Below, piece by piece: positions 8,729-18,500 of a DNA stretch of 64,000 nucleotides. How positions within the stretch are numbered: position 1 is the first letter of the stretch; each line of letters starts with the position of its first letter. This DNA comes from Streptomyces sp. NBC_01214 (GTDB lineage Bacteria; Actinomycetota; Actinomycetes; Streptomycetales; Streptomycetaceae). Under the pieces are notes generated by a model. The model was not told where the DNA came from. It saw nothing but the letters and a program-made list of their open reading frames with translations, and made no database searches. The position numbers and the translations under genes were made by a program. The stretch spans positions 1,857,001 through 1,921,000 of the forward strand of contig NZ_JAPEOS010000002.1 of NCBI RefSeq assembly GCF_026340975.1. Direction: 5' to 3'.

Positions 8729-8747
8729 GCGGAATTTGTCGTTCCGC
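8729..8747 (+). terminator. Short hairpin after the reductase gene
   Basis: The stem GCGGAA/TTCCGC encloses a 7-base loop and is followed by TTT. It begins 7 bases after the stop codon. It is weak and could instead be part of the leader of the next gene. Confidence 0.4.
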
Positions 8748-8870
8748 TTTGCTTCCGCTGGGCACATAACTGGGCAGGTATGTCTGCGCAGGGCCCCGTG
8801 CGACAGCGGGGCAGGATGGTTTCCGCAGGGGTCGGCCGGCCGGCCTCGGCCCATGAAGGAGAGGGCGTCC

Positions 8871-9338
8871 GTGTTCACGAGCGTATTGATGATCGAGCAG
8901 CCGCTGACCGCGGTGGACGTGGACTTCGTCACCAACCTGCACGGGGACGACCCGGTCTCCTTCATCGTCCTCATGCAACCCCGGGGCGACCAGGACCGAC
9001 TGCTGCGCGCCATCGACGACGTAGCGCTCGGTGAGATTCCGGAGGCCATCCGTGAGGGTGACGAACCCGAGGGCGAGGCCGCCCTGGGCCCTGCCGCGCA
9101 CGCCCTCGCGCACTCCTTGAACGCGCTGCGCGCCAAGGGCGCCAACGCCGTCGGACAGCTCGTCGAGGACCACCCGCTCGACAAGCTGAAGACCGTCGTG
9201 GACGAGCACCAGGCCGACGAGGTGATCGTCCTGACCGCCCCGCACTTCGTGGAGGAGTTCTTCCACCGGGACTGGGCCTCGCGCGCCCGCCACAAGGTCG
9301 GCGTTCCCGTGCTCAAGCTCTTCGCCCACAACGAATAG
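8871..9338 (+). CDS. Conserved actinobacterial protein of unknown function (often auto-named indole-3-glycerol-phosphate synthase)
   Basis: A 155-residue soluble alpha/beta protein. The segments TSVLMIEQPLT, VSFIVLMQPRGDQDRLLRAIDDVALG and ADEVIVLTAPHFVEEFFHRDWASRARHKVG resemble the nucleotide-binding fold of universal-stress-like proteins. Homologues in Streptomyces often carry the label indole-3-glycerol-phosphate synthase, but the protein is too short for the TrpC barrel and shows no TrpC motifs, so I reject that name. The GTG at 8871 is preceded by AAGGAG, which overrules the longer open frame. It lies 61 bases before murC and could be cotranscribed with it. Confidence 0.8.
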   Translation: MFTSVLMIEQPLTAVDVDFVTNLHGDDPVSFIVLMQPRGDQDRLLRAIDDVALGEIPEAIREGDEPEGEAALGPAAHALAHSLNALRAKGANAVGQLVEDHPLDKLKTVVDEHQADEVIVLTAPHFVEEFFHRDWASRARHKVGVPVLKLFAHNE

Positions 9339-9399
9339 GCTTGGGGCCAGTCAGAGCCTCACGCGCACCCGCAAGACACACGATCCTGGAGCGACCTGA

Positions 9400-10797
9400 A
9401 TGAAGCCCGGCCTGCCGACCGCCATGGAACGGCCCCACTTCATCGGCATCGGCGGCGCCGGCATGTCCGGCATCGCGAAGATCCTGGCCCAGCGCGGAGC
9501 GCACGTGGCCGGCAGCGACAGCCGGGGCGACTCCGAGACCGCCGAGGCGCTGCGCGCCCACGGCGCCACGGTCCACGGCGGACACGCGGCCGGGAACCTC
9601 GCCGCCGACTCCACCTGCGTGGTCGTCTCCAGCGCGATCCGCGCCGACAACCCCGAGCTGGCCCGGGCCGCCGAGCTGGGCATCCCCGTCGTGCACCGCT
9701 CCGACGCGCTGGCCGCCCTGATGGACGGGCTGCGGCCGATCGCCGTCGCCGGCACGCACGGCAAGACCACCACCACCTCGATGCTGGCGGTGTCCCTCTC
9801 GGCCCTGGGCCTGGACCCCTCCTACGCCATCGGCGGCGACCTGGACGCCCCCGGCTCCAACGCCCACCACGGCGAGGGCGACATCTTCGTCGCCGAGGCG
9901 GACGAGAGCGACCGCACCTTCCACAAGTACACCCCGCAGGTCGCGATCATCCTCAACGCGGAGCTCGACCACCACGCGAACTACGCCTCCATCGACGAGA
10001 TCTACGAGTCCTTCGAGACCTTCGTCGGCAAGGTCGTGCCCGGCGGCACCCTCGTCGTCGCCCACGGCCAGGAGGGCGCGGCCGAGATCGCCCGCCGCGT
10101 CGCCGGCAAGGAGGGCCTCACCGTCGTCACGTACGGCGAGGAGGAGGGCGCCGACGTCCGCATCACCAAGATCACCCCGCGCGGCCTGACCAGCGAGGTC
10201 ACCGTGATCCTGGACGGCCGGATGCTCACCTTCACCGTCTCGGTCCCCGGCCGCCACTACGCGCACAACGCCGTCGCGGCCCTCGCCGCGGGCGTGGCGC
10301 TCGGCATCCCGGCGCACAACCTGGCGAGCGCGCTCGGCAAGTACACCGGCGTCAAGCGCCGCCTCCAGCTCAAGGGCGAGGCCGCGGGCGTCCAGGTGAT
10401 CGACTCCTACGCCCACCACCCCACCGAGATGACCGCCGACCTGGAGGCCATCCGCGGAGCCGCCGGTGACTCCCGGATCCTGGTCGTCTTCCAGCCGCAC
10501 CTCTTCTCCCGCACCCAGGAGCTCGGCAAGGAGATGGGCCAGTCGCTGGCCCTCGCCGACGCCTCCCTGGTGCTGGACATCTACCCGGCCCGTGAGGACC
10601 CGATCCCCGGCGTCACCAGCGAGCTGATCATCGCGGCGGCCCGGGCGGCGGGCGCCGACGTCACCGCCGAGCACGACAAGGCGGCCGTCGCCGACGCCAT
10701 CGCGGGAATGGCGAAGCCCGGTGATCTCGTTCTCACCATGGGCGCGGGCGACGTCACGGACCTCGGTCCGGCCATCCTCGCCCGGCTGTCGAGCTGA
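9400..10797 (+). CDS. murC: UDP-N-acetylmuramate--L-alanine ligase
   Basis: A 465-residue Mur ligase that adds L-Ala to UDP-MurNAc with ATP in the cytosol, the first amino-acid step of peptidoglycan stem building. Seen are the N-terminal nucleotide-sugar motif GIGGAGMSGIA, the ATP P-loop GTHGKTTTT, EADESD, the NAELDHH segment, SYAHHPTEM (the HHP motif of Mur ligases) and the final MGAGDV. The start has GGAG upstream. It lies outside any division-and-cell-wall gene cluster here, next to msrB (23 bases apart), an arrangement seen in Streptomyces. Confidence 0.97.
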   Translation: MKPGLPTAMERPHFIGIGGAGMSGIAKILAQRGAHVAGSDSRGDSETAEALRAHGATVHGGHAAGNLAADSTCVVVSSAIRADNPELARAAELGIPVVHRSDALAALMDGLRPIAVAGTHGKTTTTSMLAVSLSALGLDPSYAIGGDLDAPGSNAHHGEGDIFVAEADESDRTFHKYTPQVAIILNAELDHHANYASIDEIYESFETFVGKVVPGGTLVVAHGQEGAAEIARRVAGKEGLTVVTYGEEEGADVRITKITPRGLTSEVTVILDGRMLTFTVSVPGRHYAHNAVAALAAGVALGIPAHNLASALGKYTGVKRRLQLKGEAAGVQVIDSYAHHPTEMTADLEAIRGAAGDSRILVVFQPHLFSRTQELGKEMGQSLALADASLVLDIYPAREDPIPGVTSELIIAAARAAGADVTAEHDKAAVADAIAGMAKPGDLVLTMGAGDVTDLGPAILARLSS

Positions 10798-10820
10798 AGG
10801 TACGAGGGAGCGGGAGAGTC

Positions 10821-11228
10821 ATGTCCTACGAGGTCGAGAAGACGGACGAGCAGTGGCAGGCGGAGCTGACCCCGTCCGAGTACCAGGTACTGCGCCTGGC
10901 GGGCACCGAGCCCGCCTTCCGCGGTGAGTACACGGACACCAAGGCGGAGGGCGTCTACTCCTGCCGCGGCTGCGGCTCCGAGCTGTTCCGTTCGTCGGAG
11001 AAGTTCGACTCGCACTGCGGCTGGCCGTCCTTCTTCGACCCGAAGGACACCGACGCGGTCGAACTGATCGCGGACACCTCGCACGGGATGGTCCGCACGG
11101 AGGTCCGCTGCGCGAAGTGCGGCTCGCACCTGGGCCACGTCTTCGAGGGCGAGGGCTACTCGACCCCGACGGACCAGCGGTACTGCATCAACTCGATCTC
11201 CCTGCGCCTGACCCCGACGGAGGGCTGA
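10821..11228 (+). CDS. msrB: Peptide-methionine (R)-S-oxide reductase
   Basis: A 135-residue MsrB that reduces methionine-R-sulfoxide in proteins. The catalytic Cys lies in RYCINSISL near the C-terminus. The structural zinc site is complete, with CRGC and CAKC, and the HCGWPSFFD block is intact. It follows murC by 23 bases with GGGAG before the ATG and is closed by a strong hairpin, so murC-msrB looks like one transcription unit. Confidence 0.96.
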   Translation: MSYEVEKTDEQWQAELTPSEYQVLRLAGTEPAFRGEYTDTKAEGVYSCRGCGSELFRSSEKFDSHCGWPSFFDPKDTDAVELIADTSHGMVRTEVRCAKCGSHLGHVFEGEGYSTPTDQRYCINSISLRLTPTEG

Positions 11229-11238
11229 CAGGCCCGCG

Positions 11239-11278
11239 CGCCCGAGCCCCGGACCCCGATGGGTCCGGGGCTCGGGCG
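11239..11278 (+). terminator. Strong hairpin terminator after msrB
   Basis: A perfect 18-bp inverted repeat (11239-11256 with 11261-11278) and a 4-base loop CGAT begin 10 bases after the msrB stop. It also lies beyond the 3' end of the convergent MFS gene and may serve both. Confidence 0.85.
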
Positions 11279-11342
11279 TACCCAGGGCGGTGCGAGCCCG
11301 CCGGCGACCGCCCGCGCCGTGTGGAATCCGAGGAGGCCGCCA

Positions 11343-12635
11343 TCACGGGGCGGGCGGTCGTACGGCGGTGCCGGTACGGTGCGGCGGCAGCCAGAAGCAG
11401 GACGCGGCCAGCAGCGCCGCCGCCGCAGCGCCGGTCAGCACGGGGACGTTCCCCAGCCAGGCAGCCAGCGCGCCTGCGGACAGGGCCCCGACCGGGACGG
11501 TGGTCAGGAGTGCCGCCTGGGCGAAGCCGGCGACGCGGCCCTGGAGGTGGTGCGGGGCGATCAGTTGCTGGGTGGTCGTCATGGAGATCGCCCAAACGGT
11601 CGCCGCGATGCCGAAGACCAGCTGGTAGGCGAGCAGCGCGGGGAAGGCGAGCCCCAGCGACGCCGCCGGAACGAGGAAGATCGCGAGGGCCGCCACCACC
11701 GCGCAGATCCGTGTCGCCCGGTACAGCTCGACGGATGTCGCGAACCGGCCCGCGAGCAGGACTCCGGCTACGGTGGCCACGCTGAACGCGGCGTATACGA
11801 TCCCCAACTGCCATGCAGGAAGGGCGAGTTCGCGATTCGCGTACACCACGAAGAGCGCGTCCGCAGCCCCGCTGCCGAGGTTGAACCCAGCGCCCGCGAG
11901 CACCTGCCGGCGCAGCACCGGTTCCGCCCGGACCACCGCCAGCCCTTCGCGGAGCGCGGCGAGCCGGGGGCCCCGGCGTCCGGCGGGCTCGGCCGGTCTG
12001 TTCAGTGACGCGGGCAGGGCGAACAGCAGCGCGGCCTCGACCGCATAGGCGGCGCCGCCGGCCAGCAGGGCGGAGGACGCCCCGACGAGACCGACGAGGA
12101 CGCCGCCCAGGGCGGGCCCGCCGATCATGCCCGTCGTACGGGCGCCGGTCAGCGCGGAGTTGCCGGTCAGGAGCTGCTCGGGGCCGACCACTCGGGGCAG
12201 CGCCGCCTGGAGCGCCACCGAGAGGGTCCAGGTCAGCGCGCCCGACAGGGCGGCCACCACGTACAGGTGCGGCAGAGCGAGGCTCCCGAGCGCCTCGGCG
12301 AGCGGCACCGAAGCGACGACCACCACCTGGAGCGAGGTGAGCGTGACGGCCAGGGTGCGCAGCCGGGCCCGGTCGGCGAGCACGCCGGCGAGGGGGCTGA
12401 GCACGGCGCCGGGGAGATAGGTCAGGGCGAGCAGTGCCGACGCCCCGAACGGGCCCGCGTCCAGCCGGGTCACGGCCAGCATCGCCAGTGCCAGCGCGGT
12501 GATCTGCCGGCCGACGGAGCTGGCCGCCTGTTCGCCGCAGAGCAGCAGGAACGGGCGGTGCCGCCGCAGCGCACCCCACGGCGTGCGGCCCCCGTCGGCG
12601 GCCGTGGACTGGGGGCGGGCCGGCGACGGGGTCAC
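11343..12635 (-). CDS. MFS transporter, likely exporter of the peptide operon
   Basis: A 430-residue major facilitator protein with about 12 hydrophobic membrane segments and the typical loop GVLADRARLRT after helix 2. Overall it resembles drug and siderophore exporters (MFS_3 / EntS-like). It starts at a GTG three bases after the stop of the DUF5825-like gene, so it is translated as the last gene of the operon that begins with the small peptide at 15290. From the context I infer that it exports, or gives resistance to, the product of that operon. No substrate can be read from the sequence. Confidence 0.85.
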   Translation of the reverse strand: MTPSPARPQSTAADGGRTPWGALRRHRPFLLLCGEQAASSVGRQITALALAMLAVTRLDAGPFGASALLALTYLPGAVLSPLAGVLADRARLRTLAVTLTSLQVVVVASVPLAEALGSLALPHLYVVAALSGALTWTLSVALQAALPRVVGPEQLLTGNSALTGARTTGMIGGPALGGVLVGLVGASSALLAGGAAYAVEAALLFALPASLNRPAEPAGRRGPRLAALREGLAVVRAEPVLRRQVLAGAGFNLGSGAADALFVVYANRELALPAWQLGIVYAAFSVATVAGVLLAGRFATSVELYRATRICAVVAALAIFLVPAASLGLAFPALLAYQLVFGIAATVWAISMTTTQQLIAPHHLQGRVAGFAQAALLTTVPVGALSAGALAAWLGNVPVLTGAAAAALLAASCFWLPPHRTGTAVRPPAP

Positions 12636-12638
12636 GGG

Positions 12639-13166
12639 TCAGACGCTCGTGCAGGGGACGGGCCAGCGGCGCAGGCGCGGCGGCAGTGCCACCACCCACC
12701 CCTGCGTGACCAGGACGAGACGTTCGTCCGCCAGCAGGGACACGGCCTCGCGCCGTGTCGCGTCGAGCTCGTCGAGGGCCGTGGGCTCCTGCACGGCGTG
12801 GAAGGCGCCGAGCAGTGAGGGTTCGTCGATGGTGAACCGCGCCGAGGCCGAGGGGTCCCTGCGGTCCATGACCGTCACGAAGTCCGGCCCGCGGCGGTGG
12901 TACAGCAGGCCGTACGCGTACCGGGACCGCCACACGGCCGCCCCGTCGGACCTGCCGGACCCGCCCGGGCGGTCGGGCCGGGGGGCCGGCGGCGGGAGGT
13001 GGTGCAGCAGTCCGGTGTCGAAGGGCAGGGCGTCGCTGTCCGGGACCCAGCGCACCGTGAGCGCCTGACTCTGGCAGTCGCGCAGGAAACGCACGGCGTC
13101 CGCCGCGCCGCGTCCGCCCGCGCCCAGCGGCAGCGGCTCGTCCACCACCACCTGCCCGCCGGTCAT
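12639..13166 (-). CDS. DUF5825-like protein, partner of the radical SAM enzyme
   Basis: A 175-residue soluble protein. Visible features are an N-terminal VDEPLPLG start, FLRDCQSQALTVRWV, and a late TRREAVSLLADERLVLVTQGWVVAL segment that resembles a small winged-helix or peptide-recognition fold. As I recall, DUF5825 proteins sit beside radical SAM C-methyltransferases in predicted RiPP loci; assignment here rests on that context and length. Its ATG overlaps the stop of the radical SAM gene (ATGA), so the two are translationally coupled. It may bind the precursor leader or be a subunit of the enzyme (inference). Confidence 0.65.
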   Translation of the reverse strand: MTGGQVVVDEPLPLGAGGRGAADAVRFLRDCQSQALTVRWVPDSDALPFDTGLLHHLPPPAPRPDRPGGSGRSDGAAVWRSRYAYGLLYHRRGPDFVTVMDRRDPSASARFTIDEPSLLGAFHAVQEPTALDELDATRREAVSLLADERLVLVTQGWVVALPPRLRRWPVPCTSV

Positions 13167-15052
13167 CGGGCCACCGCCCCGGTGTCGGCCCCCGCCCCGG
13201 CCCCGTCCGTGACGGCGACCGTGCGGACCGGAGCGTTGCGCAGCGGCAGGGACACGTACGACCGTCCGTCGAAGAACAGCAGTCCCAGCGACACGCCCTC
13301 ACCGAGCCACTCCGTGAGCCGTTCCGGGGGGACCGGACGTCCCTCCTCGGTGAGGAGCCGGCGCAGGGCGGGCCCGGAGCGGCCGTGTTCCAGGTGCCGG
13401 AAAGCGGCGGCCTCCCAGCCGCCCAGCCGATGCGTCCGGGCGGGCCATCCGTGCCGCCGGTCGTGCACCAGCAGGCCACCGTCCGCGCCGGGTTCCATCA
13501 GCAGCGTCGAACCGGCGTGCCCGGCCCGCCAGTCCGCAACGGCCCGTGCGAGCCGATCCTCCGTCCTGCCGCCGATCCCGCGGGGCGGCGTGTCGAAGAG
13601 GTACACCAGATCGGCCAGTTCCTCCTCGGGGAGGTCGTACACGTGGCCGTACATCTCGGCGGGGGTCCGCTCGGCGAAGCCGAGGGCGGGATCGGCGAAG
13701 TGCGGGCTGAACCGCTCCAGTTGGATGCGGAACGCGCCGCCCGGTGGTTGCAGGTGGACGAGCGCCGGGAACTGGTCGACGATCGGGTCGTAGTCGTCCG
13801 CCGTCTCGCCCGGGAACCCGTACAGGTAGTTCCACGTGCACGTGAGCGACCGGTCGGCGCATTCCCGGAGCGTGCGGACGTTGCGGGAGCCGGTGACGCC
13901 CTTGTCCATGAGGCCGAGGACGCGGTTGCCCAGGCTCTCGATGCCCGGTTGGATGTGCACCGCTCCCGAGCGGGCCAGGAGCGCCAACTGGTCCGTGTTG
14001 AGGTTGGATTTGACCTCGTAGTGCATCAGGAGGTCCCAGCCGCTGTCGGCGGCGAGCGGCAGGAAGTCCGTGAAGTACGCCATGTCGATGATGTTGTCGA
14101 CCGTGACGACGTCGAGGATCCGGTGCCGCCGGACGAGCCGGTCCACTTCGGCCCACAACTGCTCACCGGGCTTGGCGCGGAACGCCATGGCCGAGCCGTT
14201 GAGACCGCAGAACGTGCAATGGTGCTTCTCGCCCCACCAGCAGCCGCGTGCGCCTTCCACGACCAGTTTCGGACGGACGTACTCGGCCACCGGGGAGGCG
14301 TCGAGCTCCGCCTGCCAGATGTCGTAGTCGGGCGAGGCGATGTCACGCGGCGCCACCGTACGGCGGGCCTCCTCGTTCGCCCGCGAGGTCCCGCCGTCCC
14401 ACCAGCACAGGCCCGGTACGTCGACGGGCGGGGTCCCGGCGTCCAGATGGGCCAGCAGGGCGGGGAACGCGTACTCCCCCTCCCCGCGCACCACGTGGTC
14501 GACGAAGGGATGGTTGCGGTGCAGGGCGTGGCCCATCGGCCCGTCGCAGTTGCTGCCGCCGAAGACCACGGTGAGGCCGGGACGGCGGCGCTTGAGCTCG
14601 GCGGCGAGTGCGAGCGAGGCCACGTTCTGCATGAACGTGCTGGTGAACCCGACGACGTCCGGGTCCTCGTCGAGGATCTCCGAGGCGCTGCGGGAGATGA
14701 AATCCGCCGCGTGGACCCGCATGGCGTGCGCCTTGTCCACCGGGACCCCGCGCCGCTCCGCGTACGCGTCGAGCCGGGCGACGCCCCAGTCGGGGTCCGC
14801 GTAGAGCACGCCCGAGAAGACCCAGTCGCCGAGTCCGTCGAAGATCGAGTCGCTGCCCACCTCGGCGTGGTCGGCCGGGCGCAGCAGGCCGTCCGTCCGC
14901 TCCAGCAGGAACTCCGCCCAGCGCAGCGAACCGTGGAACTCGTGGATCTCGTCGCAGGGCCGGGTGCGGGTCAGGAGTGAGTGCAGCAGGCCGATCTGGA
15001 GCGAGGGAAGGTCGAGCGGCTGCCAGGGCATGGTCACCAGATGAACGCGCAT
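13163..15052 (-). CDS. B12-binding radical SAM enzyme, RiPP maturation C-methyltransferase type
   Basis: A 629-residue enzyme. The N-terminus (VHLVTMPWQPLDLPSLQIGLL) and residues of about 125-200 (DPDVVGFTSTFMQN, VVFGGSNCDGPMG) form a cobalamin-binding Rossmann region. The radical SAM cluster motif is CX7CX2C at Cys271, Cys279 and Cys282, the spaced form seen in RiPP maturation C-methyltransferases. A TIM-barrel with HYEVKSNL and YLYGFPGET follows, then a C-terminal region of about 180 residues with a winged-helix-like end. It should methylate unactivated carbons of a ribosomal peptide using SAM and methylcobalamin. It follows a 40-residue peptide gene by 115 bases and overlaps the DUF5825-like gene. 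AAGGG precedes the ATG. Confidence 0.85.
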   Translation of the reverse strand: MRVHLVTMPWQPLDLPSLQIGLLHSLLTRTRPCDEIHEFHGSLRWAEFLLERTDGLLRPADHAEVGSDSIFDGLGDWVFSGVLYADPDWGVARLDAYAERRGVPVDKAHAMRVHAADFISRSASEILDEDPDVVGFTSTFMQNVASLALAAELKRRRPGLTVVFGGSNCDGPMGHALHRNHPFVDHVVRGEGEYAFPALLAHLDAGTPPVDVPGLCWWDGGTSRANEEARRTVAPRDIASPDYDIWQAELDASPVAEYVRPKLVVEGARGCWWGEKHHCTFCGLNGSAMAFRAKPGEQLWAEVDRLVRRHRILDVVTVDNIIDMAYFTDFLPLAADSGWDLLMHYEVKSNLNTDQLALLARSGAVHIQPGIESLGNRVLGLMDKGVTGSRNVRTLRECADRSLTCTWNYLYGFPGETADDYDPIVDQFPALVHLQPPGGAFRIQLERFSPHFADPALGFAERTPAEMYGHVYDLPEEELADLVYLFDTPPRGIGGRTEDRLARAVADWRAGHAGSTLLMEPGADGGLLVHDRRHGWPARTHRLGGWEAAAFRHLEHGRSGPALRRLLTEEGRPVPPERLTEWLGEGVSLGLLFFDGRSYVSLPLRNAPVRTVAVTDGAGAGADTGAVAR

Positions 15053-15167
15053 GCGGCCCTTCCCGCCCGGGCCCGCTCCGTCCGCCGGGCCGGTGGATCG
15101 ACAGCCCGGCGCGGGGCCTCGGCGCCCGGTGCCCTCGGTGCCGCGCCGGGTGCCGACTCCCGCCCGG

Positions 15168-15290
15168 TCAGGACGACGGCCGCTTGTCGATGGTGAGCCG
15201 GTCGCGCTTCCTGGCCTCGTCGCGGACGGCGACCTTCTTGATCTCTGGCTTGGTCCGGGTGTCGTCCTCTGGCGCCCTGTCGCTTTCCAT
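15168..15290 (-). CDS. Small 40-residue peptide, candidate RiPP precursor
   Basis: A short gene with an excellent ribosome site (GGGAGG, then CACC and ATG) on the same strand as, and directly upstream of, the radical SAM gene. The peptide starts MESDRAPEDDTRTKPEIKKV and ends in RLTIDKRPSS. It is highly charged: an acidic N-terminal third as in many leaders, a basic middle and end, no Cys, no Trp, and few hydrophobic residues (Ile, Val, Leu). It has its own good promoter (15318-15347). Position, promoter and ribosome site make it the natural substrate of the methyltransferase, but no sequence homology supports this and the core cannot be fixed. It could also be an ordinary small protein. Confidence 0.6.
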   Translation of the reverse strand: MESDRAPEDDTRTKPEIKKVAVRDEARKRDRLTIDKRPSS

Positions 15291-15317
15291 GGTGCCTCCC
15301 ATTCCTCAAGTCCGCCG

Positions 15318-15347
15318 ACCCTAAAGGCCGTTACCCGCGGTACACAA
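15318..15347 (-). promoter_or_regulatory. Vegetative-type promoter of the peptide/radical SAM operon
   Basis: On the minus strand TTGTGT (15347-15342) and TAGGGT (15323-15318) are separated by exactly 18 bases, matching the main streptomycete sigma-factor pattern. The RNA would start about 20 bases before the ATG at 15290. Confidence 0.6.
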
Positions 15348-15540
15348 GGGACGATTTCGGCCGACGGGGGCGTGTGCCCTCCTCCGGGGTGGCGTCGGGC
15401 CCGCCGGTGCGCCGGGTCGGTTCGAACGTGCGTCCCGTAGAGGTCGCGAGCAGTACCGCAGTCCCATCTCCCTTTGCTCCCAGGGTCGTTAGCATGTGAG
15501 ATCAGGGCCCGGCCTTGTGATCGCAGGGGGATGAGGACAG

Positions 15541-18500
15541 GTGTGGCTCAACAGGTCTTCGGACGGCAGACCCCGCAGCCTGCGCAAGGCGCTGAAGGTG
15601 GTGGAGCAGACCTTCCGGCCCGCACTGCTGACCGGAAGGGACCTTGACCAGGCCGCCGAGGCCTTCGGTCGGGCGCTCGTGGAGGCGCTCGACCACGACC
15701 CGGCGCTGGCGGCCGACCTGCTGGAGCGGCCGGGCCGTCGACTGCCCGCCGAGGGGTACGCGGCGGCCCTGGGGCCGGCCCGGAGGGCGGCGCTGCACGA
15801 AGTGGTCGGGCACGGCGACCGCACCGTCCTCACCGTGATCGCCGAGGCGGCGGGCCGCGCCGGCGACCTCGCGCTGGAGCGTGCGGCCGGGGGCCGGCTG
15901 GCGGTGCTGGCGGGCGAGCAGGACACCGCCGACAGCCTGGTCTCCTTGCTGCGGCGCCGTCAGGACGCAGGCCTCCTCGACCTCGACACCGCGACGCAAG
16001 CCTTACGGGCGTACACCGCGAGGGCCGCGCTCGCCCACGACGCCGCACTGTGGGGTGCCTTCTTCGACCACCTCGCCGACCCCCTGGTGCCGGACCTGTA
16101 CCCGGTGAAGCTCTTCCTCGGCCGCGGCGGCGATGCCGTGCGGCTCGCGGACAACCCCGTACGCAAGCGCGAGGCGCTGGACTGCTGTGCGGCCTCGCAG
16201 CACCTCGACGACGTCCTGGCCGCACTGGAACTGGCCCGGACCGAAGGCTGGTCCGAGCGGGCCCGGGACTTCCACGAGCGGGCCGGTGAACTCCTCCTCG
16301 CCGCGGGCCGGCCCGCCGAGGCGCTGGCGCACTGCGAGCAGGCCGGCCGGCGCGATCTGGTGAGCCACTGCCACGAGCAACTCGGCGATCACCGGTCCGC
16401 GCTCGCGGCCTGTCCCGCCCAGGAGCCCGACCGGCTGGCTTCCCTGGCCGCCGCCTGCCACCCGGACATCGACGACCAGGTGCAACGCGGCGACCGGATC
16501 GCCGCCCTCGGGCTGGTCTCGGACATCCTCGGGCAACTGGAACGGGCCGCGAGGCCGACGGAGCGGGTCGCCGGGGCGGCGGCCGAGCTACAGGGTTTGC
16601 GCGCGGCCGTCGTCGCGGTCGAACGGCGCCGTCTGGACGATCTGCTGCGCCGCGCCCCCGCCGAGGACCGCCCGACCGTGCACCTGGAGTGGAGCCGGTT
16701 CGAGGAGGCGGCCGGGCACCCCGCGGAAGCGGCCGGGCACGCCGAGGACGCCGGTGACCTCTACCGCGCGCACACCCTCTTCCGGAAGGCCGAGCGGTTC
16801 GGCGACGCCGACCGCGTCCTCAAGAGCGAGGACTCCGCCGAGGGCCGGGCCGCTCGCGCGGCGTCCCGCGAAGCCGGCGGCGACCTGCTCGGCGCGGCCC
16901 GCCTGCACGAGCAGGACGGGCGGTACGAGGAGGCCGTCGTGCTCTACGGCCGGGCGGACGACGCCTCGGCGGCGGCCCGCTGTCTGATCCGCTGGAAGGG
17001 CGAGGAGGCGATCGAGGACCCGCGGCTGGCACCGTTCCTGCGCAGGACGGGCGACATCGCCGAGCTCGTCGAGCGCTGCCTGGACGCCATCGAGCGCAGG
17101 GGACGCGACTCGGCCGCCCCGGGGCTGCTGAGGTCGCTGGTCGAACAGGACGACGCGGCCGTCCCCGAACTGCAGCGGGAACGGGTGGGCTGGGCCCTGG
17201 ACGCGATCGGCGCCGTCGGCCGCAAGGCGTTCGAGGAGCGGGCCGCGGAGTGGGCGCAGCGGGCCCGCGCCGAGACGGACGCCCGCTTCGCCGCCGTCTG
17301 GGGCCTCGACCTCGGGACCCACTCGTGCGTCGCCGCCCTGTACGACGCGCACCGTGAACAGCCGGTGATCTGTCCGGACGGAGCGAACTCCCAGTTCGCC
17401 TCCACCTTGACGGTGACCGAGGGGCGTGAGGAGATCGTCGGACTGACCGGCGACCAGATCTTCGCCCCCTGGGTGGTCGGCCACATCAGCGCGTCCAAGC
17501 GCCGGATGGGCGACGGCATGTCCTACACCATCCTCGAACGCTCCTACCGGCCGGAAGAGGTCGCCGCCCGCCTGATCGCGCACGCCCGGACGCTGGTGGA
17601 GAAACACCTCGCCGGGCAGGTGCGGGAACGGCTCGGCGAGCTGGCCCGCGAAGCGCTCGGGCAGGTCCGCGACGACTGGCTGGACTGGGCGGCCGAGCAC
17701 CACGACCTCACCCTGAAACGGGACGAGGTGATCCTCACCATCCCCGCGTACTTCCTCAACAACGCCAAGCACGCCACCCGCAGTGCGTGCGAGATCGCCG
17801 GGGTGAAGGCCAGGCGCCTGATCCACGAGCCGACCGCGGCCTGCCTGGCGGCCGCCGCCCAGCGCCGGCTGAGCGGCGAGGTCACCGTCGTGGACCTCGG
17901 CGCGGGCACCCTCGACGTGAGCGCCATGGAGGTCCAGGGCAACCGCTACCAGGTCCGGAACATCCTCGGCGACAACGAGTACGGCGGGTACGACTTCGAC
18001 CGCATCGTGGCCGACGAGCTCGCGCGACGGCTGCGCGCCCGCGGACTCGAGGTCCCGAAGACCGGCCGGGCGCGCCGACGGCTCGAACTGGCCGCCGAGC
18101 ACCTCAAGATCGCCCTCTCCTCCCAGCGCGAGGCCGAATACACCCTCAACGCCTACCTCGGGCAGGCGGAAGTACGCCTGGAGCTGACCCGCGACGAACT
18201 CGCCGTCCTGCTCGCCGACTCGCTGCGCACCCTGCGCGACGTCTGCGAGCGGATGATGGACGAGCGCGGCCTCCCGCCCGACCACCTCGTCCTGGTCGGT
18301 GGCCCGATGCTCTCGCCGCTGATCAGCGGGACCGTGGAGGAGGTCTTCGAGGCCGACCGCACCGTCCTGTCGGATGCCCGGACGGCCGTGGCCTACGGTG
18401 CCGCACTGGAAGGGGCGGTGCTCTCCGGCCACCTGAAGGAGATCCGTCTGGAGGACGTGACCCCCTTCGACCTCGGGATCGCGGTCGCCGAGGCCGACGG

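Noticed and set aside
8871..9338. Indole-3-glycerol-phosphate synthase (TrpC)
   Set aside because: At 155 residues it is too short for the barrel and shows none of the TrpC catalytic blocks.
11389..11440. Tandem GCC/GGC-rich repeats suggesting a repeat array or CRISPR
   Set aside because: They are Ala-rich coding sequence of the MFS transporter; no spaced direct repeats exist in the window.
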